Shown here: positions 1 to 6,644 of the stretch, piece after piece
Position numbering within the stretch: the first letter of the stretch is position 1
Layout of the letters: every line of letters begins with the position of its first letter
Origin: Gemmatimonadaceae bacterium
Lineage (GTDB): Bacteria > Gemmatimonadota > Gemmatimonadetes > Gemmatimonadales > Gemmatimonadaceae
Direction: 5' to 3'
Length of the DNA stretch: 38,850 nt
Assembly (NCBI GenBank): GCA_025929535.1
Contig: JAICLZ010000038.1
Coordinates: 1 to 38,850 of the forward strand
Translations under genes and position numbers: made by a program
The notes under the pieces: generated by a model
The model's input: the letters and a program-made list of their open reading frames with translations, nothing else
What the model was told of the DNA's origin: nothing
The model's database searches: none

Positions 1-1
1 C

Positions 2-220
2 GCGGGCCCGCTCGCGTCGCGCGCCGCGAGTGCGATCGGCATCATCGAGAAGATGGTCGAGTACGTGTCCGCGAACGCGCCGCTCACGCAGCCACTCACG
101 GCCACCGAGGTCGGCCACGCCGCCGCGTTCCTCGCGAGCCCGCTGGCGAGCGGCATCACGGGAAGCACGGTATACGTGGATAAAGGCTATCACGCCATGG
201 GGATGGCCGTTCCGGACTAG
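2..220 (+). CDS. fabI: Enoyl-[acyl-carrier-protein] reductase FabI, C-terminal end (partial)
   Basis: The last 72 residues of an SDR-family enoyl-ACP reductase, cut by the window start. The frame opens with [13 protein letters not shown], continues through [20 protein letters not shown] and ends with a [13 protein letters not shown] tail. This is the substrate-loop and C-terminal region of FabI, which carries out the last NADH-dependent reduction of each fatty-acid elongation cycle in the cytoplasm. The wording is closer to the chloroplast/plant-type enzyme as I recall it (AGPL.SRAA.AIG, ANAPL, ASPLAS.ITG.TVYVD) than to the E. coli form. The catalytic Tyr/Lys lie upstream and cannot be checked. 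Identification is firm for the family; the subtype is inference. Confidence 0.9.
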   Translation, partial: AGPLASRAASAIGIIEKMVEYVSANAPLTQPLTATEVGHAAAFLASPLASGITGSTVYVDKGYHAMGMAVPD

Positions 221-244
221 CGCCGCCGACCGAGGCGATTTCGA

Positions 245-265
245 CAGGGCACGCGAGTTGCCCTG
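245..265 (+). terminator. Possible hairpin after fabI
   Basis: CAGGGCA (245-251) and TGCCCTG (259-265) form a perfect 7-bp stem with a 7-base loop, 25 bp past the fabI stop. No T-run follows, so intrinsic termination is only possible. Confidence 0.3.
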
Positions 266-303
266 CTCTGCCGTGCTACCCTCAAGCCTTCGGGAGGCTC
301 TTC

Positions 304-573
304 ATGAGTGGTTCCTACATTCTGTGGTGGTGCATCGTCGGACTCATCGCCGGCGTGCTCGCATCGCTGGTCGTGGGTGGAATCGGGTACGGCATTCTCG
401 GCGACATCGTCGTCGGCATCGTTGGCGCGTTCATTGGTGGCTGGCTCTTTTCCGCTCTCGGTGTCTCTGCCGGAGGCGGAATAGCGGGAACGATCATCGT
501 CGCGTTCATCGGCGCGATCGTTCTGATCTTCATCATTCGTCTGATTCGCGGCGGCACTCGGCGCGCTCCGTAG
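304..573 (+). CDS. GlsB/YeaQ/YmgE-type (transglycosylase-associated) small membrane protein
   Basis: An 89-residue, very hydrophobic protein with three predicted membrane helices (about residues 5-27, 31-53 and 58-80) and the glycine-rich small-residue pattern of the GlsB/YeaQ/YmgE family (PF04226), for example GGIGYGILGDIVVGIVGAF. Family length is usually 80-90 residues. Members are inner-membrane proteins linked to general or acid stress, with no defined biochemical activity. A GGGAGG ribosome site lies about 7 bases before the ATG. The C-terminus ends in a basic tail (RLIRGGTRRAP), probably cytoplasmic. It stands alone on the plus strand, and its 3' end faces the YfiT-like gene across a strong hairpin. 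Confidence 0.85.
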   Translation: MSGSYILWWCIVGLIAGVLASLVVGGIGYGILGDIVVGIVGAFIGGWLFSALGVSAGGGIAGTIIVAFIGAIVLIFIIRLIRGGTRRAP

Positions 574-583
574 CGCGCCGGTT

Positions 584-618
584 CATCACGTGGCGCGCGC
601 GATGTGCGCCACGTGATG
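584..618. terminator. Strong hairpin between convergent genes
   Basis: CATCACGTGGCGC (584-596) and GCGCCACGTGATG (606-618) are perfect 13-bp arms around a 9-base loop. The left arm begins 11 bp after the GlsB-type stop, and the whole hairpin lies within the last codons and stop (586-588) of the minus-strand YfiT-like gene. The position suits a bidirectional terminator; there is no clear T-run. Confidence 0.55.
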
Positions 619-1119
619 CCTGCCGTGCCACGCGTACAGCGCGGCCTGGCGATCCAGCGGATACCGACCCTGTTCCGGATGCATGTACGCGCGCTTCCAC
701 TGCGCGTCCGTCATCGAGCGCATGAGCGCCACCCAACGCTCCTGCACGGATTCGAGCAGCACCAGCGACGTCTCGATCGGCACGTCGCGCGAATCCAGCA
801 GCTCTGCCCACCTGTCTTCCATGTACGTCGTGATGCGCGGCTCATCTTCCGTGAGCGCGAGCTTCATGCGGATGTACGCGTTCAGATGGCTGTCCGGCAC
901 ATGATGCACCACCTGCCGGATCGTCCAGCCGCCCGGACGATAGGGCGTGTTCAGCTTCGCCTCGCTCACGCCCCTCACCGCCGCGCGCAGCGCCGCGGGC
1001 GCCGCCGCGATCTCTTCGATGTAGCGGGCGCGATCGGACGCGGAGATCGCTTGCGGAGCCACGAAGCGCCCGACGGGATAGCGGAGCGCATCGAGCTCGG
1101 GATCGGAGTTCGTTGTCAT
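586..1119 (-). CDS. YfiT/BstA-like DinB-fold metal-dependent transferase
   Basis: A 177-residue protein of the DinB/YfiT four-helix-bundle family, whose founding member transfers bacillithiol (earlier called a putative metal hydrolase). The N-terminal LRYPVGRF (12-19) is the family opening. The metal-site segments are VVHHVPDSHLN (70-80) and WHGRHHVAHI (164-173), which supply three histidines. The ATG at 1119 was chosen because it sits just before the family's usual start; a GTG at 1146 would add nine residues and abuts the stop of the cyanophycinase-like gene (1147-1149), so the two are probably co-transcribed. No thiol-synthesis genes are nearby, so the real substrate is open. Confidence 0.85.
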   Translation of the reverse strand: MTTNSDPELDALRYPVGRFVAPQAISASDRARYIEEIAAAPAALRAAVRGVSEAKLNTPYRPGGWTIRQVVHHVPDSHLNAYIRMKLALTEDEPRITTYMEDRWAELLDSRDVPIETSLVLLESVQERWVALMRSMTDAQWKRAYMHPEQGRYPLDRQAALYAWHGRHHVAHIARAT

Positions 1120-1146
1120 GGTACGGAAGTCGAGAGTCGCCTCCAC

Positions 1147-2049
1147 TCACTGCGGAAGCACCACCTTGCCGGTGGCGGGATAGTAGCTGCTGCCCGACGG
1201 CAGCACACTCAATATTAGTCCGGATTCGCCGAGCACCGGAGCGCCGGCCGGGGTGATCTTCGCATGCCGCGCATCGTAGATCGACGCCGCGCTCTCGCCC
1301 ATCACGCTCCAGTGCCCGTCCGGGTGCACGATGAGCGCGGTCGACTCGTCGATGCCCACGCCCAGATGCGCCGGCGTATCGAGCACCGCGCTGATGAAGC
1401 GGTTGTGCCGGCGGCGCCGCAGAAAGTGCTGATCGATGAGCGCGCCCTTGATCATCCCGAAGCCCGGCACGAGCTCGGTGTTGTCGCGCGCGATCGTCAT
1501 GTAGTGCTCGGTGGTGTCCGACGGCGGCCGCACGCCGCCCGGATGCCGCTCTTCCCCCGTGAGCATCGGATTCGACATCACGGCCGCACCCGCCGACGTG
1601 CCGCCCACCACGGCACCTGCCTCGTAGCGCTCGTGGATCGCCTTTTCGACGCGGGTGCCGAGGAGCGCCTTGGTGAGCAGCACCTGATCGCCGCCGCCGA
1701 ACCACACGCCGGTCACTCCCTTCATGTTCGCCTCCATCGAATCGCTGTTCGCCTCGTCGTGATCGATGTAGTAGGCACGCGCGTCCGCGCCGAGCTTGCG
1801 CAGATCCTCGGCCTTCTCCTCGCCGCTGGCCTTGCCGTCGGAGCTCGCCATCGCGAACACGACGATCTTCGCCTTCTTCCCGCCAGCCAGATCGACGAAG
1901 CGCTGGACCATCGCGGCCGACTGTGGTCCGCCGCCGACTATGAAGAGATAGCCCCGCTTCGCGTGGCCCTGAGCGCCGGCGCTGCTGGCGAGGAGCGCGA
2001 AAAAAAGTGCCGCAACGGTTGTCCGCATTGCCGACCGGGAGCATCGCAT
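1147..2049 (-). CDS. Secreted cyanophycinase-like serine peptidase (family S51)
   Basis: A 300-residue protein with an N-terminal signal peptide (about residues 1-27, ending AGAQG) and a peptidase S51 domain. The family marks are VWFGGGDQVLL (115-125), the nucleophile motif GGTSAGAA with Ser152, and IDQHF (205-209), which carries the conserved His. Cyanophycinase cleaves cyanophycin to beta-Asp-Arg dipeptides, and secreted forms let a cell feed on polymer from others. Related S51 peptidases take other Asp dipeptides, so the substrate is not certain. The ATG at 2049 has a GAGAGG site nine bases upstream; an in-frame ATG at 2028 would still give a signal peptide. No cyanophycin synthetase is in the window, consistent with scavenging. 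Confidence 0.87.
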   Translation of the reverse strand: MRCSRSAMRTTVAALFFALLASSAGAQGHAKRGYLFIVGGGPQSAAMVQRFVDLAGGKKAKIVVFAMASSDGKASGEEKAEDLRKLGADARAYYIDHDEANSDSMEANMKGVTGVWFGGGDQVLLTKALLGTRVEKAIHERYEAGAVVGGTSAGAAVMSNPMLTGEERHPGGVRPPSDTTEHYMTIARDNTELVPGFGMIKGALIDQHFLRRRRHNRFISAVLDTPAHLGVGIDESTALIVHPDGHWSVMGESAASIYDARHAKITPAGAPVLGESGLILSVLPSGSSYYPATGKVVLPQ

Positions 2050-2238
2050 CGTGTGCTACCTCTCACATCGTGGAAAAGGACGGCGCATTCGTGCTGGAAG
2101 GCGCGGTGATCGAAGCATGACGTGAACTTATGATGCGTGCACGCGTTGAACAGCCGTGCTCCCGCGCGGCGCTTGACTCTCACCCGCATACGCCACTACT
2201 TCCGTGCGACTCCCGGCAAAGGTGGAAGTGTGAGACCG

Positions 2239-3210
2239 ATGTTCGCACGAAGGGTTGGACGGGTGCTCGCGGCCGTGATCGTGCTCGCGGCGGGGGCATG
2301 CGGGCGCGATACGGGCACGCCGAAGACGCCGGCGCACGGACCCGAGATCGACAGCACGGCTCCCAGCCGCACCGCAACGGTGAATGGCTTCAAGACGCCC
2401 GAGTCGGTGCGCTACGATTCCGCCGCCGACGTGTTCTACGTCTCCAACATCAACGGCAGTCCGGTCGCGAAGGACGACAACGGCTTCATCTCGCGCATGA
2501 AGCCCGATGGCACGATCGACTCGCTCCAGCTGATAGCCGGCGGCCGCAACGGCGTGACGCTCAACGCGCCCAAGGGGCTCGCGCTCGTGGGCGACACACT
2601 CTGGGTGGCCGACATCGACGCCGTGCGCGCCTTCAACGTGCGCACCGGCGCCGTGGTCGCCACGGTGGATCTCACCCCGTTCCACGCGGTGTTTCTGAAC
2701 GACGTCTGCGTTGGCGGCGATGGCGCGATCTACATCACCGACTCGGGGATGAAGCCGAGCGGCAACGCGATGACGCACGTGGCCGGAGCCGATCGCATCT
2801 TCCGCATCGATGCCGCGCACCACGCCACGATCGCGCTCGCATCGGATTCGCTGCACTGGCCCAACGGCATCACCTGGGATGCGTCCGGCAAGCGCTTCAT
2901 CGTCGTTCCGTACGACAACGTGCCGCAGATACTCGCGTGGAGGCCCGGCACACCTCAGCCGGTGATCATCGGCTACGGCTCCGGTCAATACGATGGCGTC
3001 GAGATTCTCGCCGACAGGCGGCTCGTCATCACCAGCTGGACCGACTCGACCGTCTCCATCCGCGACGGGAACGTGCGCACCGCCATCCGCGAGCTCCCCT
3101 CACCCGCCGACATCGGCATCGACACGCGGCGCATGCACGTGGCGGTGCCGCTGCTCACCAAGGATCGTGTCGAGATACTCACCATTCCCGCACGCAAGGC
3201 AGCGCAGTGA
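2239..3210 (+). CDS. SMP-30/gluconolactonase/LRE-like beta-propeller, exported
   Basis: A protein of 323 residues with an N-terminal hydrophobic segment ending in a lipobox-like AGAC (Cys21), so probably an anchored periplasmic or outer-membrane lipoprotein. The rest resembles the SMP-30/NHL propeller: repeated blade patterns such as GLALVGDTLWVADI, DVCVGGDGAIYITDSG and LHWPNGITWDASGKR, with Asn and Asp residues where this family binds metal. Family members hydrolyse lactones, but many exported ones have no known substrate. The start may be GTG at 2230, which has a closer GGTGG site, or ATG at 2239. The stop overlaps the GTG of the next gene (GTGA), so the two are translationally coupled. Confidence 0.8.
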   Translation: MFARRVGRVLAAVIVLAAGACGRDTGTPKTPAHGPEIDSTAPSRTATVNGFKTPESVRYDSAADVFYVSNINGSPVAKDDNGFISRMKPDGTIDSLQLIAGGRNGVTLNAPKGLALVGDTLWVADIDAVRAFNVRTGAVVATVDLTPFHAVFLNDVCVGGDGAIYITDSGMKPSGNAMTHVAGADRIFRIDAAHHATIALASDSLHWPNGITWDASGKRFIVVPYDNVPQILAWRPGTPQPVIIGYGSGQYDGVEILADRRLVITSWTDSTVSIRDGNVRTAIRELPSPADIGIDTRRMHVAVPLLTKDRVEILTIPARKAAQ

Positions 3211-3749
3211 CGCGCGTCCGCGCCGTTCGCGTTCTGTTTCCCGCCCTTCTCGCTCTCGCCTGCGCGAAGGACAGGAAAGCTGCCGCAAAGCCCGACACCA
3301 TGACCGACTCGGCCGCCACCGCCGCGGCGCAGGCCATCTCGCGCGCCCCCGCCGGCACCTCGATCTCGATGACGGTCACCGGCAAACAGAGCTTCGATGG
3401 AAAGCTGAACGAGCGCGCCGCGTGTACTTACGGCGGTGACACTCGCTCGCCGACCACCAAGGTCGAGGCGTTCGCCCGCGATGCGCAGCTCTCGTTCGAG
3501 ATCGTGAAGCCGCAGGAAGGATCGATCCCCGTGAAGAGCGGTGCCGTGGGTGAGCACGCAGGGCCGCGCATCTCGAATCTGCAGTTCGTGCTGCACAGCC
3601 ACACCTATGGCGACGGGCGCGGCATCGCAACCATCACTGATCCCGTCGGCCGCACGGGCTCGCTCACCGCAGGGCACTTCTCGCGCATTGGACTCGGACG
3701 GCGGCACGGCTCCGATCTCTCCATTAGCGTACGATGGGAGTGCGAGTAG
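3207..3749 (+). CDS. Hypothetical lipoprotein
   Basis: A 180-residue protein starting at a GTG that overlaps the stop of the propeller gene by four bases. The first 20 residues form an export signal ending ALAC (Cys19), followed by a Lys/Ala-rich linker and a globular part with beta character (ISMTVTGKQSFDGKLNERAA, then later VLHSHTYGDGRGIAT and a final DLSISVRWECE). Three cysteines occur (19, in the AACTYGG segment, and in WECE); the last two could pair. I do not recognise the family. The tight coupling suggests it works with the propeller protein at the cell envelope. Confidence 0.75.
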   Translation: MTRVRAVRVLFPALLALACAKDRKAAAKPDTMTDSAATAAAQAISRAPAGTSISMTVTGKQSFDGKLNERAACTYGGDTRSPTTKVEAFARDAQLSFEIVKPQEGSIPVKSGAVGEHAGPRISNLQFVLHSHTYGDGRGIATITDPVGRTGSLTAGHFSRIGLGRRHGSDLSISVRWECE

Positions 3750-3767
3750 CGACTTGACTGAGCAGCC

Positions 3768-4805
3768 GTGAGCACCAAGCGATGGATGTTCGCGATCGTC
3801 TCCTTCGTGGCGGCGATCGGCGTGTCGCTCTACATCGTCATCTCGTCGTGGCCGCGGCAGCACGCCGCCGTCTCGATGGATCTCGGCCCGCATCTCATGC
3901 TGCTCGGCATCGCGCTCTCGGAGCTGCTCGCGCGCGGCGCCAAGGTGTGGCTGAGCGCGATCGCGATGCGCATCCCGATGTCCTATCGTCTCGCCCTGCG
4001 CGCAAGCGCGGGCGGCGATTTCGGCGCGGCGATCACGCCGAACAAGTCGGGCGCCGAGCCGGCGCGCTACCTGATCATGACGGAAGATGGAATGCGCCCG
4101 GCGCAGATCCTTCTCGTGATCTATGCGGAGCTCTTCCTCGAGATGATCTCGCTCGCGCTCGTGGCGGTGGCGCTCTACTTCCTGTTCCGGAATGCCGGCT
4201 CCACGCTCATCGGCGTCATCAGCGCGGTCGGACTGTACTCGCTCTTCGTGCTCGGCACCGGTGCGCTCGGCTGGATTCTCTCCGCGAAGTACGGCACAAC
4301 GGGACCGCCGCCCAGATGGGCGCGGCGGCTCAAGCTGCGCGGTGCGCGCTGGCGCAAGGTGCAGCGGGCACTCGCCACGCTGCGCACGGCGATCAGCGGT
4401 ATCCGCCACATGCGGATCGGCATGACCGCGGTCGCGCTCCTCGCGTCGATCCTCCACATCGGGCTGCGAATCGCGATCCTTCCGGCCATCGTCTACTCGC
4501 TCGGCGAGAAGCAGGTGCCGCTCGCGCCGCTGGTGCTGTGGCCCGTCGCGCTGATGTGGGGGAGCGCGGTCTCGCCGCTCCCGGGTGGCGGCGGCGCCAT
4601 CGAGGTGGGATTCAAGGCGGCGCTCGAGCACTCGATACCGGCGCGGATCTTCGGCGCGGCACTCATCTGGTGGCGCTTCTACACCTTCTATCTCTTCATC
4701 CTGCTGGGCGCGCTCGCAGCAGGCGGCACCGTGCTCCGCGCCCTGCGCGATGACGACGTGAGCGACAGTGAAACGGAAGAGGAAATCGAGCCGGCTACGG
4801 CTTAG
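3768..4805 (+). CDS. YbhN/AglD-type flippase-like integral membrane protein (UPF0104)
   Basis: A 345-residue protein with about eight membrane helices, matching the lysylphosphatidylglycerol-synthase transmembrane / YbhN / UPF0104 family. Typical marks are the first helix, the segment GGDFGAAITPNKSGAEPAR (about 87-105) and the late SPLPGGGGAIEVGF (about 270-283), both hallmark motifs of the family. Members are thought to move or modify lipids or lipid-linked sugars; the substrate here cannot be told. The start is GTG at 3768, 18 bp after the hypothetical lipoprotein. The C-terminus is acidic and cytoplasmic, and the last 11 bp overlap the end of the convergent anti-sigma gene. Confidence 0.82.
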   Translation: MSTKRWMFAIVSFVAAIGVSLYIVISSWPRQHAAVSMDLGPHLMLLGIALSELLARGAKVWLSAIAMRIPMSYRLALRASAGGDFGAAITPNKSGAEPARYLIMTEDGMRPAQILLVIYAELFLEMISLALVAVALYFLFRNAGSTLIGVISAVGLYSLFVLGTGALGWILSAKYGTTGPPPRWARRLKLRGARWRKVQRALATLRTAISGIRHMRIGMTAVALLASILHIGLRIAILPAIVYSLGEKQVPLAPLVLWPVALMWGSAVSPLPGGGGAIEVGFKAALEHSIPARIFGAALIWWRFYTFYLFILLGALAAGGTVLRALRDDDVSDSETEEEIEPATA

Positions 4806-6135
4806 GACCGAAGAGCGCCGCGCGAACGCGCTCGAGCTCTTCGCGCGGAACCGCGCCGCGCAGCGTGCGCACGCGGCCGGACGAATCGGACCAGGTGATG
4901 CTGTTGATGCGCGCGTCGTCCCGCGCCTTTGCCATCACCTGATCGCTGAAGCTCGCGCTCTCCTTCTGACGGGTGCTCGCATCACCGGCAGGCGACCGCT
5001 CGATGAGCGTGACGGTGCCGCCGCTCACCGCGTAGATGGTAGTCACCACCGAATCTCCCGATTCCGTGCTCGTGCTCCTCGATGCGATCACGGGCGATTC
5101 ATCGGTACCGGTCACCGTACCAAGTTTTCGGGGGGCAGACGCAACGCCTGCGCCCGACACGACCACCTCGCTGAGGGCCAGAGGATTCGAGGCCAGCACG
5201 AAGTCGTGCGAGACCGCCGCGCTGGTGAGTGCGAGCGGCGCCGCAACAGACTTGTACCCAATGAGGCGCGCGACGAGAGCGGTCGTGTCCCCGTTTGCGC
5301 GCGCGGCAGGAACGACCAGCTCGTAGCTGCCGTCGCTGTTCGTGACCGCCGAGATGTTCGTGCCGGCGAGCGTGACGCTGGCGGACGCGAGGGGCGCACC
5401 GGCATCGCTCGTCACGCGGCCACTGATCGTGACGCGCGGGCCAGCGATGTCTTTCGCGTCGACCGAATCCGGTCGCGCCGGCGGCGCTGCGTCGGCCATC
5501 GCGGCCGGCGCACCATTGCTCGACCGCAGGCGCGTCAACTGCCGCTCGGACTCGAGCCGCGACTTCAGCCGCTCGTTCTGATCGACGGGCTTTGGCTCGG
5601 CAACCGGAGCAGCCGCGCGCGATTGCATCGGGGCTGGAGTGCTACTGGAAATCGCATTCCCCGATGCCTGCGCCGCGGCCTCCGGTTGCTCACTCGGCTT
5701 CATTGTCTGTACCCTCTTTTCCGATGGGGCCGCGCTCTCGAGTGCTGGGCTTGCCGGCAGCTCCTTCTGTTCCCGCGATGCCGCGGCGACTTGAAATTGC
5801 GCCGCGTCGCCGCGCGGCCGCGTTGCGATTACCGTGACGGTGCTCAGCACGAGCACTGCAGCCGCAGCCATCCACGCGCGCGACGTCACGAAGCGGCGAC
5901 GCGCCGCGAGCGGCGGCGAACTCGATCCCGTCGATGCCGCCGGAAGCACTCCGCCGGGAACGGAGTCCAGCGCCGTCAGAATCCGCGACGCCGCCGCGAC
6001 GAACCCGCGCGCCTCCGCCAATGCCGCCGCGCACTCCGCGCATTCGGCGATGTGCGCCTCGGCGTGGGCGCGCTCCGCAGGAGGAAGCTCGCCATCGAGC
6101 CACGCGTGAATCGTCCCTTCCTCAAGATGCTGCAT
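4795..6135 (-). CDS. Zinc anti-sigma factor fused to a carboxypeptidase-regulatory-like domain
   Basis: A 446-residue membrane protein. Residues 1-45 form a zinc-binding anti-sigma domain with the H-x3-C-x2-C motif (His28, Cys32, Cys35), which should hold the sigma factor encoded just upstream. One membrane helix follows at about 86-105. The periplasmic part has an Ala/Pro/Ser-rich stretch, a CarboxypepD_reg-like Ig-fold domain (about 232-313, VTISGRVTSDAGAPLASASV), then LSEVVVSG (321-328), a phrase normally seen where SusC-type TonB-dependent receptors enter their plug. No barrel follows; a 115-residue tail of unknown function ends the protein. It overlaps the sigma gene by 14 bp. Loss of sigma binding is presumably controlled by the periplasmic domain; the signal is unknown. 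Confidence 0.85.
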   Translation of the reverse strand: MQHLEEGTIHAWLDGELPPAERAHAEAHIAECAECAAALAEARGFVAAASRILTALDSVPGGVLPAASTGSSSPPLAARRRFVTSRAWMAAAAVLVLSTVTVIATRPRGDAAQFQVAAASREQKELPASPALESAAPSEKRVQTMKPSEQPEAAAQASGNAISSSTPAPMQSRAAAPVAEPKPVDQNERLKSRLESERQLTRLRSSNGAPAAMADAAPPARPDSVDAKDIAGPRVTISGRVTSDAGAPLASASVTLAGTNISAVTNSDGSYELVVPAARANGDTTALVARLIGYKSVAAPLALTSAAVSHDFVLASNPLALSEVVVSGAGVASAPRKLGTVTGTDESPVIASRSTSTESGDSVVTTIYAVSGGTVTLIERSPAGDASTRQKESASFSDQVMAKARDDARINSITWSDSSGRVRTLRGAVPREELERVRAALFGPKP

Positions 6136-6640
6136 TGCCTTCCCTCCTTTGCTGCTCCTGCTGCAACCGCTCGTACTGCTCCACGAGCCGCCGCCTGGCG
6201 CGGGCGAGCGTCGTCCCGATCGAGCCGACGGACATCCCGAGCGCCGATGCGATCTCCGAATAATCGAGCCCTTCCTCCTTCATCAACAGCGCGAGACGGT
6301 CCCGCTCGACGAGCCCATCCACCGCGGCACGCGCCATCGCTGCATCCTGCGCGCGCTCCATAGCCGACTCCTCCGGCTCGACCGTGCGCTCCTTCTCCTC
6401 CTCGTAGAGCATCGTGAGATGCCTGCGTCTCCGTGAATCCTTGCGCGCCTCATCGCGCACGAGATTGTTCGCGACCGTGAACAGCCACGCACGCTCGTTC
6501 GTCATCGACTCCTGCCGCAGCGCGCGCACGAACGTCTCCTGCGCCACCTCTTCCGCCCAATCGCGGTCGCCGAGCCTGCGCGTCAGATACCGCACGAGCA
6601 TCTCGTTGTAGGCACGGAAGAGGCGGTCGACGTCGTGCAC
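6122..6640 (-). CDS. ECF RNA polymerase sigma factor
   Basis: A 172-residue sigma-70 family protein of the extracytoplasmic-function class, with region 2 (about residues 5-75, including AEEVAQETFVRAL and AWLFTVANNLVRDEARK) and region 4 (about 100-160, with the helix-turn-helix LDYSEIASALGMSVGSIGTT). There is no extra domain. The GTG at 6640 was chosen because it lies at the family's start (HDVDRLFRAYNEML) and only four bases after the stop of the VIT-vWA gene; an AAGGAG lies 13 bases upstream, which is long. A longer reading frame exists but would run back into the preceding gene. It is partnered by the overlapping anti-sigma gene. Confidence 0.92.
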   Translation of the reverse strand: MHDVDRLFRAYNEMLVRYLTRRLGDRDWAEEVAQETFVRALRQESMTNERAWLFTVANNLVRDEARKDSRRRRHLTMLYEEEKERTVEPEESAMERAQDAAMARAAVDGLVERDRLALLMKEEGLDYSEIASALGMSVGSIGTTLARARRRLVEQYERLQQEQQRREGNAAS

Positions 6641-6644
6641 GCTG

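Noticed and set aside
2130..3206. N-terminal extension of the hypothetical lipoprotein (539-codon frame)
   Set aside because: That part overlaps the beta-propeller gene out of frame and is Arg-rich; the GTG at 3207 with an export signal is the real start.
4768..6363. 531-codon plus-strand open frame
   Set aside because: Antisense to the anti-sigma and sigma genes; Arg-rich with no recognisable domain.
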